Shown here: one piece after another, positions 7,293 to 16,441 of the stretch | How the letters are laid out: each line of letters starts with the position of its first letter | How positions within the stretch are numbered: the stretch's first letter is position 1 | Assembly: GCA_017631885.1 (NCBI GenBank) | Contig: JAGBSH010000024.1 | Span: 1 to 64,000, forward strand | Direction: 5' to 3' | DNA: 64,000 nucleotides | Origin: Fibrobacteraceae bacterium | GTDB taxonomy: Bacteria > Fibrobacterota > Fibrobacteria > Fibrobacterales > Fibrobacteraceae | The notes under the pieces: model-generated | What the model saw: the letters and a program-made list of their open reading frames with translations, nothing else | What the model was told of the DNA's origin: nothing | Databases searched by the model: none | Position numbers and translations under genes: made by a program

Positions 7293-8472
7293 TTTTAAAG
7301 ATGCTGAATCGCAGTTGTTGGCCTCACTTTATGGTAAAGCCGATTTAAATTTTGTTTCTGGTAAAGGCAGTTATTTAGAAGATGCTTCTGGCAAGCGTTA
7401 CCTGGATTTTGTTTCGGGTATTGCGGTGAATGCTCTTGGACATTGTCACCCTTCTATTCAGAAGGCGATTGCTGAACAAGCTGAAAAATTCATGCATATC
7501 AGTAATCTTTATCCGAATAAGCCTCAGATTGATTTTGCCGAAAAACTTTTAGCGGCTTCTGGCTTTGATAAAGCTTTCTTTTGTAATTCTGGAACAGAAG
7601 CGAATGAAGGTGCAATTAAATTCGCTAGAAAATATTTTAATCGTAAAGGTTTAATTGAAAAACAGAGAATCGTTACATTTGTAAATAGTTTTCATGGCAG
7701 AACTTTTGCGGCGCTTTCTGCAACAGGGCAGCCTGCTTTGCGTGAAGGTTTTGGCCCAATGCCAGGTGAATTTGAACATGTGGTTTGGAACGATACAAAT
7801 GCACTTTGCAAAGCTGTAAATGAATCTACTTGCGCGATTATGCTTGAACCTCTCGCCGCCGAAGGCGGCGTGATGACCATTTCAGAAGAAATGGTAAAAA
7901 CCATTAACGAATTGCGTGAAAAGTTTAATTGCCTTGTAATTGCAGACGAAGTTCAAACAGGGGTCGGCCGCTTAGGTACTTTCTTAGGCTCTTCAAAGTA
8001 TGGCTTAAATGTTGATATTGTTTCTCTTGCAAAAGCTGTTGGTGGCGGGCTTCCTTTAGGCGTTGTTCTTATGCGTTCTCATGTTGCTGAAATGTTAAAA
8101 CCAGGCGATCATGGAACGACTTTTGGCGGTAACCCGCTTGCGTGTGCTGCTGGGCTTGCTGTAGTCAATGAAGTTCTTTCTTCTGGTTTTTTGGAAAGCG
8201 TTTTAGAAAGGTCAGAAGAATTGAAAGCAGGTTTAGCCAAACTTGCTGAAAAATATTCTTTTTTAGGAAACGTTCACGGAGACGGGCTTCTTCTTGGAAT
8301 CGAAACAGAAAAGCCTGTGGCTGAATTGATTGCTAGTGCGCGTGAAAATGGTTTGCTAGTTCATAGAGCTGGCGCCAATGTGCTTAGACTTTTGCCTCCA
8401 TTAAACGTTTCTAAAGAAGAAGTCAAAGAGGCTTTATCCATTTTAGATAAGGCTTGCTCTTTGGTTTCTTAA
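7273..8472 (+). CDS. argD: Acetylornithine aminotransferase
   Basis: ArgD is a pyridoxal-phosphate class III aminotransferase that converts N-acetylglutamate semialdehyde and glutamate to N-acetylornithine; many also serve the succinyl-DAP step of lysine synthesis. Diagnostic features are NSGTEANE at 105-112, the IADEVQTG cofactor aspartate D225 and the Schiff-base lysine K254 in SLAKAVGGG. The length of 399 aa is typical. AAGGAG upstream of the ATG lies inside argB. A bidirectional-looking terminator follows. Confidence 0.92.
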   Translation: MAQSFTNFKDAESQLLASLYGKADLNFVSGKGSYLEDASGKRYLDFVSGIAVNALGHCHPSIQKAIAEQAEKFMHISNLYPNKPQIDFAEKLLAASGFDKAFFCNSGTEANEGAIKFARKYFNRKGLIEKQRIVTFVNSFHGRTFAALSATGQPALREGFGPMPGEFEHVVWNDTNALCKAVNESTCAIMLEPLAAEGGVMTISEEMVKTINELREKFNCLVIADEVQTGVGRLGTFLGSSKYGLNVDIVSLAKAVGGGLPLGVVLMRSHVAEMLKPGDHGTTFGGNPLACAAGLAVVNEVLSSGFLESVLERSEELKAGLAKLAEKYSFLGNVHGDGLLLGIETEKPVAELIASARENGLLVHRAGANVLRLLPPLNVSKEEVKEALSILDKACSLVS

Positions 8473-8488
8473 ATTATTTAGAATTTTA

Positions 8489-8522
8489 AAATCCCACTTG
8501 GTTACACCAAGTGGGATTTTGT
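8489..8522. terminator. Bidirectional intrinsic terminator between argD and the glycosyltransferase operon
   Basis: The stem ATCCCACTTGG...CCAAGTGGGAT with a short TTACA-type loop is flanked by A-rich sequence on the left and T on the right. It can therefore end both the argBD transcript and the convergent minus-strand operon. Confidence 0.8.
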
Positions 8523-8523
8523 G

Positions 8524-9264
8524 TTAATGGAATAATTTTTTGATGGAATTTTTTATTCCTAAAGTCTGTAAATTGGCTAAAAGCGAAACAGGGTAGTTTA
8601 AAATTTTTGCAATGGGCTTTGGAAATTTTTTGTAGAGTTTATGGCGGCGTTCAATGCTTTTTTGAATAATAGGAGAGCGCCAAGTACTTTCAAAGTGGTG
8701 AATGCAAAAAGTATTTTCTGTAATCTGAATAGTGCCGTCATAATAATTTTTAGGTGAAAAATATTCTTCAGGAAAAATAGTAAGAGAAAATTTTTCAAAA
8801 GCATTTTGCATGACTTTAGGCAAAATAAAGTGATCAATATTTTCTTCAGAAAAATTAAATTCGGTATTCAGGTAAAAATCAAGAGCTTGTTTGATAAATG
8901 GAGCTTTTTCTTGAGCGCCAAGGACTGCGCCCTCTATTCTTTTAGAGCCATTCTCGTAACAAAAAAAATATTCTTGATTGAGTAGTGGTGTGAATGGGCG
9001 AATGCATTCCACGTCGGTGTCTAAATAAATACCACCTTCGTTCCAAATAGCGTAAAGCCTAACGGCATCGGCGGCAAATGCCCAGCGTTTTTCTTTTATG
9101 GCTTTATTTACCCAAGGAATATTTAAAGCCAGAGCCTTTTCTTTTGTCCAGTGAATTTGCTTGTAATCAGGGAGAATAGTTTCCCAACTTTTTAAGCAAC
9201 GGAGAATTTTTTCTGGATATGGTTCAGAAGAAAACCAACAAAAATGAATTTTTTTAGGAATCAT
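8524..9264 (-). CDS. Glycosyltransferase of the GT32-like DXD family
   Basis: The 246-aa protein starts MIPKKIHFCWF and carries the sugar-nucleotide and metal-binding D82-T-D84 in GGIYLDTDVE. This is the hallmark of the Gly_transf_sug (GT32-like) family, which transfers sugars onto cell-surface polysaccharides or oligosaccharides. There is no membrane segment; it is probably cytoplasmic or peripheral. It is the last gene of a minus-strand operon. Its start overlaps the end of the GT2 gene by four bases. Donor and acceptor are unknown. Confidence 0.85.
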   Translation of the reverse strand: MIPKKIHFCWFSSEPYPEKILRCLKSWETILPDYKQIHWTKEKALALNIPWVNKAIKEKRWAFAADAVRLYAIWNEGGIYLDTDVECIRPFTPLLNQEYFFCYENGSKRIEGAVLGAQEKAPFIKQALDFYLNTEFNFSEENIDHFILPKVMQNAFEKFSLTIFPEEYFSPKNYYDGTIQITENTFCIHHFESTWRSPIIQKSIERRHKLYKKFPKPIAKILNYPVSLLANLQTLGIKNSIKKLFH

Positions 9265-10217
9265 CCGAATCTCCGCAAAGCAAATATTAAAAAGCGTCTG
9301 CCCAATAAAGAAAATAAAACAGCGACTTTATTTCGAAACCTTGTGCGAGTATCGAAAAGAGCCTTAAAACGCAATTTTAAAATGTATTGGTAGGCTCGCT
9401 TTTTTACATCAGAAAATTCTTCGGTATCAGGTGTTTTCCAAAGAATAGAAAAAGAAGCGCTTAATAAAGTATTTTCTGCGGCAGGTATTAAACGTTTGTC
9501 TTTCTTAGAAAGTTTTTTCAAAAGAGTTTCAGCTATTTCAAGTAGTTCAGCTTTTTCTTTATTGTAAGGTGTGTTTAAAAGGCTGTCTTTTCGTTTCCGA
9601 TAAAAATATAAAGGTTGTGTTGTAATAATTATGCGGTTTGTATTTAATAAAATATCTGGAATAGTTGCTAAATCTTCAGCAAATTTTCTAGGTTCAAAAA
9701 ATTTGTTTTTCCATAAATCTGCAGAATAAAGTTTATTCCATGCAGAATAATCAGGAGTGCTGTTTTGGAAAAGCGCATTGTGTAAAGCTTGTGGTCCACT
9801 TAAGAAAAATGAATGTGCTTTTTTTGTATTGGTAGGTAAATTGTTTTTGTTGAAAAATGGAATGTGGGCCGAAATAGCAATTTGCGAATTAGACGTGCAA
9901 ACCAAATTGTAAAGAGTTTCTAAAAATTTTGGGTCTAATAAATCATCGCTATCAAGAAAAGTAATCCATTTTCCAGAGGCGTTTTTTAACCCTGTATTTC
10001 TTGCACTGTAAAGCCCAGAATTTTCTTGCTGAAAAATTTTAAAGCGAGAATCTTTTTTTACATAGCTATTTGCAATTTCAAAAGAATTATCAGGAGAACC
10101 GTCATCTACAAGAATCGCCTCGAAGTCTTTAAAAGTCTGAGCAGTAAGACTATCTAAACAATCAGTAAGATAGGCTTCTGTCTTGTAAATAGGAACGATA
10201 ACGCTAATTTCAGCCAT
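9261..10217 (-). CDS. GT2-family glycosyltransferase
   Basis: The 318-aa protein has a classical GT-A domain: ISVIVPIYK at 4-12, the nucleotide-binding VDDGSPDN at 37-44 and the metal-binding DSDD at 89-92. The C-terminal third is basic and helical, with hydrophobic stretches suited to membrane association. Most likely it adds a sugar during lipopolysaccharide or capsule synthesis. The gene overlaps both neighbours (8 bases with the upstream gene, 4 with the downstream one), a tight three-gene operon. The substrate cannot be inferred. Confidence 0.88.
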   Translation of the reverse strand: MAEISVIVPIYKTEAYLTDCLDSLTAQTFKDFEAILVDDGSPDNSFEIANSYVKKDSRFKIFQQENSGLYSARNTGLKNASGKWITFLDSDDLLDPKFLETLYNLVCTSNSQIAISAHIPFFNKNNLPTNTKKAHSFFLSGPQALHNALFQNSTPDYSAWNKLYSADLWKNKFFEPRKFAEDLATIPDILLNTNRIIITTQPLYFYRKRKDSLLNTPYNKEKAELLEIAETLLKKLSKKDKRLIPAAENTLLSASFSILWKTPDTEEFSDVKKRAYQYILKLRFKALFDTRTRFRNKVAVLFSLLGRRFLIFALRRFG

Positions 10218-10695
10218 TAGATTCTTGCATTTTTAATTCGCCCCAGTGTATGCGAACAAAGGCGCCGGCACGAACTAAATCAGTTTGAGCTTGTTCATAT
10301 TCTTTTAAAATTTTATTAAAAGCGAAAACATCACGTTTAATAGTTTTTTCTAAAAGTTTCTGCTTGAAATCAGCAACGGCAGAAAGTTTTTCACAAGAAT
10401 TTTTTAATGCATCTAAATAAGAAAGAGTGGCGTTTAAGAAATTAGTTTCGGTTTCGTTAGTCGCTTTTGATTTGTTTTTTTTAATGAATTCTTTTTGCTT
10501 TTGACATTCTTCGCCAATATTTTCCATAAAACGTTGAATGCGCAAATAATCAACTTGTGGCCAAATTAAATTGAATGGCCATAATTTTTTCCAATGGAAT
10601 TTAAACATTGATTCGTGGGCAGCATTTTTCCCTTTTATCAACTCTTTTAAATTTTCAAAAACGACAGATGTCAATTTGTTTTCTGATTGTTCCAT
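10210..10695 (-). CDS. Uncharacterised helical protein heading the glycosyltransferase operon
   Basis: A 161-aa protein rich in Lys and Glu, predicted by eye to be mainly long helices, with no signal peptide or membrane span. I do not recognise it. Its last eight bases overlap the start of the GT2 gene, so it is translated with two glycosyltransferases and may assist them or modify the same glycan. A central FHWKKLWPFNLIWPQVDYLRI patch (about residues 33-53) is unusually tryptophan-rich and may be an interface. Confidence 0.7.
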   Translation of the reverse strand: MEQSENKLTSVVFENLKELIKGKNAAHESMFKFHWKKLWPFNLIWPQVDYLRIQRFMENIGEECQKQKEFIKKNKSKATNETETNFLNATLSYLDALKNSCEKLSAVADFKQKLLEKTIKRDVFAFNKILKEYEQAQTDLVRAGAFVRIHWGELKMQESNG

Positions 10696-10833
10696 AAGGA
10701 GTAATATAGTAAAGCTGAAAAATGAAAATGGAAAATTTTATAGGTATCTTGTCATATTATGTTGTTTTTATTTTGAAATAGAAAGCTTTAAAATTAAATT
10801 TCATATAAGGATTTTTTATTTCAGAGAGTATGT

Positions 10834-11763
10834 ATGCATAAAATTTTTCTATCGGCTTTTTTTTGTGTTGCTACTAGCTTGTTTGCTAGAGACATAATTC
10901 CTTTAGAAGGTTTAGTGGCGTATTACCCATTTAATGGAAACTTTGAAAATGAATTTGTTCAAGACTCTGTAAAAATTTTAGCCACAGAAAATTATGGTGC
11001 CAAGTTTGCTTTAGATAGATTTGAAAAAGAAAACGCTGCAGCTTATTTTGATGGTAATGGAAGTTATCTTGAAATTCCAGATAATGATGTTTTTAGCATT
11101 GTAGAAAAAGGGGCTTTAACCATTTCTGTTTGGGTTTCACCCGAAGTTTTAACATTTGAAAAAGCTGAAAGTGGAGGCTATGTTCATTGGATGGGAAAGG
11201 GAATTCCTCACCAACATGAATGGACTTTTAGAATGTATAATAAAGAATTGACGTCTGAACAAGAGAATCGCCCCAATCGCATGTCAGCTTATGCTTTTAA
11301 TCTTGAAGGTGGTTTAGGTTCAGGCAGTTATGTGCAAGAACCGTTAGAAGAAAATGAATGGGTGCATTTTGTAGCTCGCTATGATATTGCTATGAATAAA
11401 ATTACTTTGTTCAAAAATGGAATTCAAAAAGACCAAGATGATTTATTTGATGCCACTTATGGTGTTCAAGTACAAAATGGAGAGGCTCCAATTCGTTTAG
11501 GTACTCGTTCTGGTTGGAGTTTTTTTCAAGGTAGAATAGATGATTTAAGAATATATAATCGGGCGTTGACTGAAGAAGAAATACTTGTTCTTTATAATGA
11601 AAAAGAATCATTAGTAGAAGAAGACTCTACTACGCTTTTTATTGTGAAAAATAAAAAAGAAAAGAAAGGCGTTGTGCTTGAGCGAGAATGTGGAAATTTT
11701 AAAATAGAAGTGTTAAAAAATGACAACCGTTACGACCTAAAAGGTCGAACGATTAGCCATTAA
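10834..11763 (+). CDS. Exported LamG/concanavalin-like lectin-fold protein
   Basis: The 309-aa protein has a signal peptide (about residues 1-19, ending SLFA). A single LamG-like jelly-roll domain spans about 24-252: it starts LVAYYPFNGNFEN, contains AAYFDGNGSYLEIPD, and ends in the typical GRIDDLRIYNRALTEEEI. Such domains bind glycans or act as modules of surface proteins. After it comes a short tail ending NDNRYDLKGRTISH, which recalls the start of the C-terminal sorting segment of Fibrobacterota and Bacteroidota secreted proteins (YDLxGR) but is cut short. No catalytic domain is present. It converges on purF with a gap of only three bases. Confidence 0.82.
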   Translation: MHKIFLSAFFCVATSLFARDIIPLEGLVAYYPFNGNFENEFVQDSVKILATENYGAKFALDRFEKENAAAYFDGNGSYLEIPDNDVFSIVEKGALTISVWVSPEVLTFEKAESGGYVHWMGKGIPHQHEWTFRMYNKELTSEQENRPNRMSAYAFNLEGGLGSGSYVQEPLEENEWVHFVARYDIAMNKITLFKNGIQKDQDDLFDATYGVQVQNGEAPIRLGTRSGWSFFQGRIDDLRIYNRALTEEEILVLYNEKESLVEEDSTTLFIVKNKKEKKGVVLERECGNFKIEVLKNDNRYDLKGRTISH

Positions 11764-11766
11764 AAT

Positions 11767-13242
11767 TCATTCTTTTTCGCTGACTTCAGGATGGTCTTTA
11801 CAACAAGGGCAGTTGTAACAATCACCTGTTATGGTGTAATCCTTTCCGCTCCAGCAATAAGTACAAACTTGTTCTGGAGGAAGCCCAATAGCATGAATTA
11901 AATCATCAATACGTTGGAACGCAAGCGTTGTTAAGTTTAACTTTTGGCGAATAAAATCAACCATGGCTTTGTATTCTTCGGTATCTGGATTTGTGTATTT
12001 TTCAAGGTCTGCATTTTCGCCTTCTTTATCGCGAATATAACGGCGAGTGATCAAATCATATTCATTTTTAGATCTTGAAAAATTGATGAACTTGCAAGGG
12101 TAAAGAAGAGGTGGACAAGCAATGCGCATGTGGGTTTCTTTACAGCCAAGAGAATAGAGTTTTAAAGCTTGTTTCCCTAATTGAGTACCACGAACAATAG
12201 AGTCATCGCAGAATACAAGTCGACGGTCTTTAATAAGACCAGGGATTGGAATCAGTTTCATTGATGCAACATGTTCACGTTGGCGTTGGTCTTGTGGCGT
12301 AAATGAACGAGCCCATGTAGGTGTGTATTTTACAAAAGGTCTTGAAAACTTAATGCCTGCTTCGTGTGCATACCCCAAAGCATGAGATGTTCCGGAATCT
12401 GGAATCCCGCAAGCGGCATCTGCTTCTGTTGGAGTCCTTTTGGCTAAAGCGCTTCCACATCTATAGCGAGTCATTTCAACGTTTCTGCCTTCGTAACTAG
12501 AAGAAGGGTAGCCATAATAAACCCAAAGGAAAGAGCATATTGCCATTTTCTTTCCAGGAGGAACTAGGGTAGTGTCAGAATCTGGAGTGATTTCAACAAT
12601 TTCACCTGGTCCAAGGTCGCGGACATATTCATAGCCTAAATTGTGTAACGCACAACTTTCTTGAACCGCTATCATAGAATCGTCTTTTTTGCCAAGAATA
12701 ATTGGCGTGCGGCCCCATTTATCGCGGCTTGCAAAGAAGCGGCCTGTGCTATCCATAAGTAAAATAGAACAACTGCCTTTTACTTTTTCGTGAACATATT
12801 TTAAACCATCAACAATGGAATCGCGAGTAGCAATAAGAGCTGAAATAACTTCTGTTGGCCCAATCATTCCACTAGTTGTTGAGTATTGTAATTGCGCACA
12901 ATTGTTACGGAAAAGTTCTTCTTGAAGCTCTTCCATATTAGTGAGGTAGCCTACAGTGACAATAGCAAATGTGCCTAATTTGGAACTCATAACAAGCGGT
13001 TGTGGATCGGTGTCAGAAATAACGCCAATACCGACTTTTCCCGAAAATCTTGCTAAGTCATGTTCGAATTTACTGCGGAAAGGTGTATTTTGGATGTTGT
13101 GAATGGAACGGTGAAACAGCCCGTTGGATTTTAAAACGGCCATGCCACCGCGGTGTGTTCCGAGATGAGAATGGTAGTCAGTTCCGAAGAAAAGATCGCA
13201 AACACAATCTTGTTTTGAAACTACGCCACAAAAGCCACCCAT
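11767..13242 (-). CDS. purF: Amidophosphoribosyltransferase-like protein (PurF family)
   Basis: PurF makes phosphoribosylamine from PRPP and glutamine, the first step of purine synthesis. An N-terminal class II glutaminase domain begins MGGFCGVVS, where C5 would be the nucleophile after removal of four residues. The phosphoribosyltransferase domain carries the PRPP loop LVFCDDSIVRGTQL at 342-355. The C-terminus (about 458-481) is cysteine-rich (CTYC...CYNCPCC), suggesting a metal site; classical PurF proteins place Fe-S ligands elsewhere. The match to PurF is clear at domain level, but several segments deviate from the E. coli type. AAGGAG precedes the ATG. IMP cyclohydrolase for the same pathway lies at 29133. 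Confidence 0.85.
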   Translation of the reverse strand: MGGFCGVVSKQDCVCDLFFGTDYHSHLGTHRGGMAVLKSNGLFHRSIHNIQNTPFRSKFEHDLARFSGKVGIGVISDTDPQPLVMSSKLGTFAIVTVGYLTNMEELQEELFRNNCAQLQYSTTSGMIGPTEVISALIATRDSIVDGLKYVHEKVKGSCSILLMDSTGRFFASRDKWGRTPIILGKKDDSMIAVQESCALHNLGYEYVRDLGPGEIVEITPDSDTTLVPPGKKMAICSFLWVYYGYPSSSYEGRNVEMTRYRCGSALAKRTPTEADAACGIPDSGTSHALGYAHEAGIKFSRPFVKYTPTWARSFTPQDQRQREHVASMKLIPIPGLIKDRRLVFCDDSIVRGTQLGKQALKLYSLGCKETHMRIACPPLLYPCKFINFSRSKNEYDLITRRYIRDKEGENADLEKYTNPDTEEYKAMVDFIRQKLNLTTLAFQRIDDLIHAIGLPPEQVCTYCWSGKDYTITGDCYNCPCCKDHPEVSEKE

Positions 13243-13464
13243 ATAAACTCCTTAAAGGACAAGGAAATTTTGTTTAACGGGTTAAAAAGTAGAAATTTTA
13301 ATGGTTTTGTCTGCTTATTTTTTTTGGCTTTTTAGATGATTTTTATAGTGTTTGGTATAGAGTTCTTATTCTACTTCTCAGAAATAAAAAAAGCGCATAA
13401 ATTTCATTCATTTTTATAAATTTTTGAAAGGATTTTGAAAATTTTCCTATTGCAAGGAGTTCTT

Positions 13465-14229
13465 GTGAAGCGTTTTTTAACAATGATTTCAATGGTGGGT
13501 TTGTTTATGTCTTTTTCTGCCTGTCAAGAAAATAAAAATGTCTCAGAAAAAATAAATGTCACAGAAAAATCTTTGACTCATGTTGATTTTAATTCAATTG
13601 ATAAAGTTTTTGCAAGCGTTAAGGATTCAGAAAAAGTTGTGTTTTTGCTTCGCCATGGAGAACGCGGCAAAGACTATTCGCCAGCAGGACTTTTAACAGA
13701 AAGGGGATTGTTGCAATCAAAAGAAGTTGGCAAAAAAATAAAAACAGAAGAAGATTTTTTTTATGCGTCTTCTAGCATAGCAAGAACTCAACAAACTTGT
13801 GAAAATATTGCTCTTGGGCGAGAAGAAAAAAATTACAAACGAGAAACTTGGGATATTTTATCTGGCGATTGGTATGAAAAGGACCCTTCAAAAGTTGAAG
13901 AAATTGGGCGCTCGTGGGAACTGGTTTCAAAGTGGGCTTATGAAGGGGGCTATGATGATGCTTTTTATGATTTGAAAACAAGAAGCGAAGAATGGTTGGA
14001 TTCTTTAAAAGTGCGTTTGCCTACTATGAAACGTTTAAATGTTTTGATTTCCCATGATTTCTTTGTTATTGGTATGACAGTTTTTGCAACTGACAAAAAA
14101 ATAGATTTGCGTCATTGGCAAAATGGCAAGTGGATTAATTATTTAGCAGGTATTGCTATTATCGTATCACCAGATGGGAAAATGCGACTTGAACCTGTCA
14201 GAGGTTTAGATTCTGGTTTATTAAAATAA
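13465..14229 (+). CDS. Histidine-phosphatase-family lipoprotein
   Basis: A GTG start at 13465 with AAGGAG just upstream gives a 254-aa protein; an in-frame TTG 30 bases earlier lacks a ribosome site. A lipoprotein signal ends at SFSAC, so the protein is anchored in a membrane facing the periplasm. The catalytic RHGERG motif (phosphohistidine) and later H-D in ISHDFFVIG match the histidine phosphatase (phosphoglycerate-mutase-like) superfamily. Physiological substrate unknown. Monocistronic, with a terminator hairpin directly after the stop. Confidence 0.83.
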   Translation: MKRFLTMISMVGLFMSFSACQENKNVSEKINVTEKSLTHVDFNSIDKVFASVKDSEKVVFLLRHGERGKDYSPAGLLTERGLLQSKEVGKKIKTEEDFFYASSSIARTQQTCENIALGREEKNYKRETWDILSGDWYEKDPSKVEEIGRSWELVSKWAYEGGYDDAFYDLKTRSEEWLDSLKVRLPTMKRLNVLISHDFFVIGMTVFATDKKIDLRHWQNGKWINYLAGIAIIVSPDGKMRLEPVRGLDSGLLK

Positions 14230-14251
14230 AACGCTCGGTAAAGAGCGTTTT
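14228..14251. terminator. Bidirectional intrinsic terminator
   Basis: AAAACGCTC (14228-14236) pairs with GAGCGTTTT (14243-14251). It serves the lipoprotein gene on the plus strand and the GerW-like gene on the minus strand. Confidence 0.8.
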
Positions 14252-14257
14252 AAAAAG

Positions 14258-14590
14258 TTAATTCTCACTGTGTTTCTGAAATTTTGAAACAACGTCTGGC
14301 ACAAGATCCATTACTTTAGACATTACAGAAGAATCTTTAGTAACTGGTAAAATGCGGACGTCGCCGTTTTGAATAGAAAGAAACGCAACTGGTTCAACTG
14401 ATGCACCACCGCCAGAAGCAGATGTTTCACCTTTGCCTGCGTGGCCACCAATTCCAAAACCAACAGAAATGCGGTTCACAGGAACAATGGTTGTTTCTCC
14501 GGCTTGGATAGGTTTACCAATAACCGTTTCGGCTTGAGTAATAAGCTTGATTTTTTCAAGTAAAGTTTCTGCAAGATTTTCTATAGCCAT
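14258..14590 (-). CDS. GerW/YtfJ-family protein
   Basis: A ~110-aa cytoplasmic protein with the glycine-rich core of the GerW (YtfJ) family: VIGKPI near 24, VPVNRISVGFGIGGHAG, then ASGGGASVEPVAFL. In Bacillus the family is known from spores, but members are common in non-spore-formers, including Gram-negative lineages, where the function is not established. I use the ATG at 14590 (MAIENLAETLL), the typical family N-terminus; an upstream TTG would add 19 basic, non-conserved residues. It is in the same direction as, and 75 bases downstream of, the DUF1846 gene. Confidence 0.8.
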   Translation of the reverse strand: MAIENLAETLLEKIKLITQAETVIGKPIQAGETTIVPVNRISVGFGIGGHAGKGETSASGGGASVEPVAFLSIQNGDVRILPVTKDSSVMSKVMDLVPDVVSKFQKHSEN

Positions 14591-14665
14591 ATTTTTAATA
14601 TAAAAAACTTTCAAGAAAAGAGAAAAGATTTTTCTAGAAGTTTTCAAGGAAAAATGTAAAACGCC

Positions 14666-16150
14666 TTATTCCCTGTGGTAGAGTTTTTTTGTCTGGTAAT
14701 TTGGCTCACTGGTGAGATTTACTCCGAGACGTCTGAAAACATCTATATCTACTTGCGATAAAAGAACGCTTGAATGCACTTCACAACCGCGAAGGTTGGC
14801 TAATTGTTCCATAGCAATTTTAGCATTATAATCAGTTAATGCGCAAATAGATAAGGCTACAAGAACTTCATCAGTATGAAGTCTAGGGTTTGTGTGGCCT
14901 AAATGTTTGGTTTTCAAATTCTGGATAGGTTCAATTATCATTGGGGATAAAAGCTGAATGTCTGGAAGTTTTGCTAAATGTTTAAGAGCATTTAAAAGCA
15001 TTACAGCAGAAGCCCCGAGTAAAGAGGTCGTTTTCCCCGTAACAATTGTCCCGTCCATAAGTTCAATAGCTACAGCCGGACCGCCAGTTTCTTGAGCTTT
15101 TTCAACAGCTGCCGCAGCAACAGGGCGGTCTTTTATGCTCACATGAGCTTGTTCCATCAAAAGTTCTAGTTTGTAAACTTGTTCTGGTTCTGCGTTTCCT
15201 TTACGAACTTGGCATAACGCATGGTAATAACGGCGAATAATTTCTGCTCTTGCGGCTGCACAAACGGCTTCGTCGTCAATAATACAGTTGCCCACCATGT
15301 TTACGCCCATATCTGTCGGAGATTTGTAAGGCGATTCTCCCATGATTTTTTGGAAAATGGTGTTTAAAACAGGGAAAATTTCGACATCACGATTGTAATT
15401 GATAGTTGTTTTCCCATAAGCTTCTAAATGGAACGGGTCAATCATATTGACGTCATTCAAGTCCGCAGTAGCCGCTTCGTAGGCTAAGTTTACTGGGTGC
15501 TTTAATGGAATGTTCCAAATAGGGAATGTTTCAAATTTGGCATAGCCTGCTTTGATACCGCGCTTGTTTTCGTGGTAAAGTTGAGAAAGACAAACTGCCA
15601 TTTTTCCACTGCCAGGGCCCGGAGCTGTTACGACAACAAGTGGGCGAGTGGTTTCAACATAATCGTTTTTACCATAGCCTTCGTCGCTAACAATAAGCGG
15701 AATATTAGAAGGATAACCTTCAATATGGTAATGTTTATAAACTTTAAGGCCTAATTTTTCAAGTTTTTTCTGGTAAGCGAGAGCTCTGGATTGCCCTTCA
15801 AACTGAGTGAGTATAACACTGCTTACATAAATTCCATAGCCAGAAAAAGCATCGATAAGGCGCAAAAGATCCATGTCATAAGTAATGCCTAAATCACCAC
15901 GAACTTTGTTCTTTTCAATATCTCCAGAGTTGATAGCAATAATAACTTCGGCATCATCTTTTAATTTTTCAAGCATTCTGATTTTGCTGTCGGGTTCAAA
16001 TTTTGGGAGAACACGAGAAGCGTGAAAATCATCAAAAATTTTTCCACCAAATTCCAGATAGAGTTTGCCACCGAATTGAGCGATTCGTTCTTCAATTTTT
16101 TCGGATTGCATTTTGATGTATTTGTCGTTATCAAACCCGATCTTTAACAT
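14666..16150 (-). CDS. DUF1846-family protein
   Basis: A 494-aa cytoplasmic protein recognisable as DUF1846 by its MLKIGFDNDKYI start, VTAPGPGSGKMA nucleotide-loop-like segment (about 180-191), FPIWNIPLKHPVNLAYEAATADLND and the MDGTIVTGKTTSLLGASA segment. The glycine/lysine loops suggest nucleotide or phosphate binding, but no activity is established that I can name with confidence. The start at 16150 is preceded by AAGGA; an earlier in-frame start would add 27 unrelated residues. Fairly complete relative to the family (about 500 aa). Confidence 0.85.
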   Translation of the reverse strand: MLKIGFDNDKYIKMQSEKIEERIAQFGGKLYLEFGGKIFDDFHASRVLPKFEPDSKIRMLEKLKDDAEVIIAINSGDIEKNKVRGDLGITYDMDLLRLIDAFSGYGIYVSSVILTQFEGQSRALAYQKKLEKLGLKVYKHYHIEGYPSNIPLIVSDEGYGKNDYVETTRPLVVVTAPGPGSGKMAVCLSQLYHENKRGIKAGYAKFETFPIWNIPLKHPVNLAYEAATADLNDVNMIDPFHLEAYGKTTINYNRDVEIFPVLNTIFQKIMGESPYKSPTDMGVNMVGNCIIDDEAVCAAARAEIIRRYYHALCQVRKGNAEPEQVYKLELLMEQAHVSIKDRPVAAAAVEKAQETGGPAVAIELMDGTIVTGKTTSLLGASAVMLLNALKHLAKLPDIQLLSPMIIEPIQNLKTKHLGHTNPRLHTDEVLVALSICALTDYNAKIAMEQLANLRGCEVHSSVLLSQVDIDVFRRLGVNLTSEPNYQTKKLYHRE

Positions 16151-16393
16151 AATAATCCTTGCTTTTGGAAATCTTAAAAACGGACTGCAACCAGTAGTCG
16201 CATTTTTTAGACCCTTGTTTACCAAGTGCAAAGATAAAAATTAATGAATGAACATTTCTTTTTGAAATAAAAAGAAGAAAAAGTTTTGCGTTTTTTGTTT
16301 TTTATGCGGTAGAACTTCGTTTAAAGTCATTTTTTTTAAACACTCTTTTATAATCCTTGACAAGTCTATTATCTTTAAAAAGAACAGTTTTTA

Positions 16394-16410
16394 TTCTCGC
16401 TAAACGAGAA
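16394..16410 (+). promoter_or_regulatory. Small hairpin in the citrate synthase leader
   Basis: TTCTCG (16394-16399) pairs with CGAGAA (16405-16410) around CTAAA, 32 bases before the start codon and upstream of the GGAGG at 16433-16437. It may stabilise the 5' end of the message. A TTGACA at 16357-16362 could be a -35 box, but I see no well-spaced -10. Confidence 0.35.
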
Positions 16411-16441
16411 ACGGAGTGCTTACAAAAATATCGGAGGTTTT

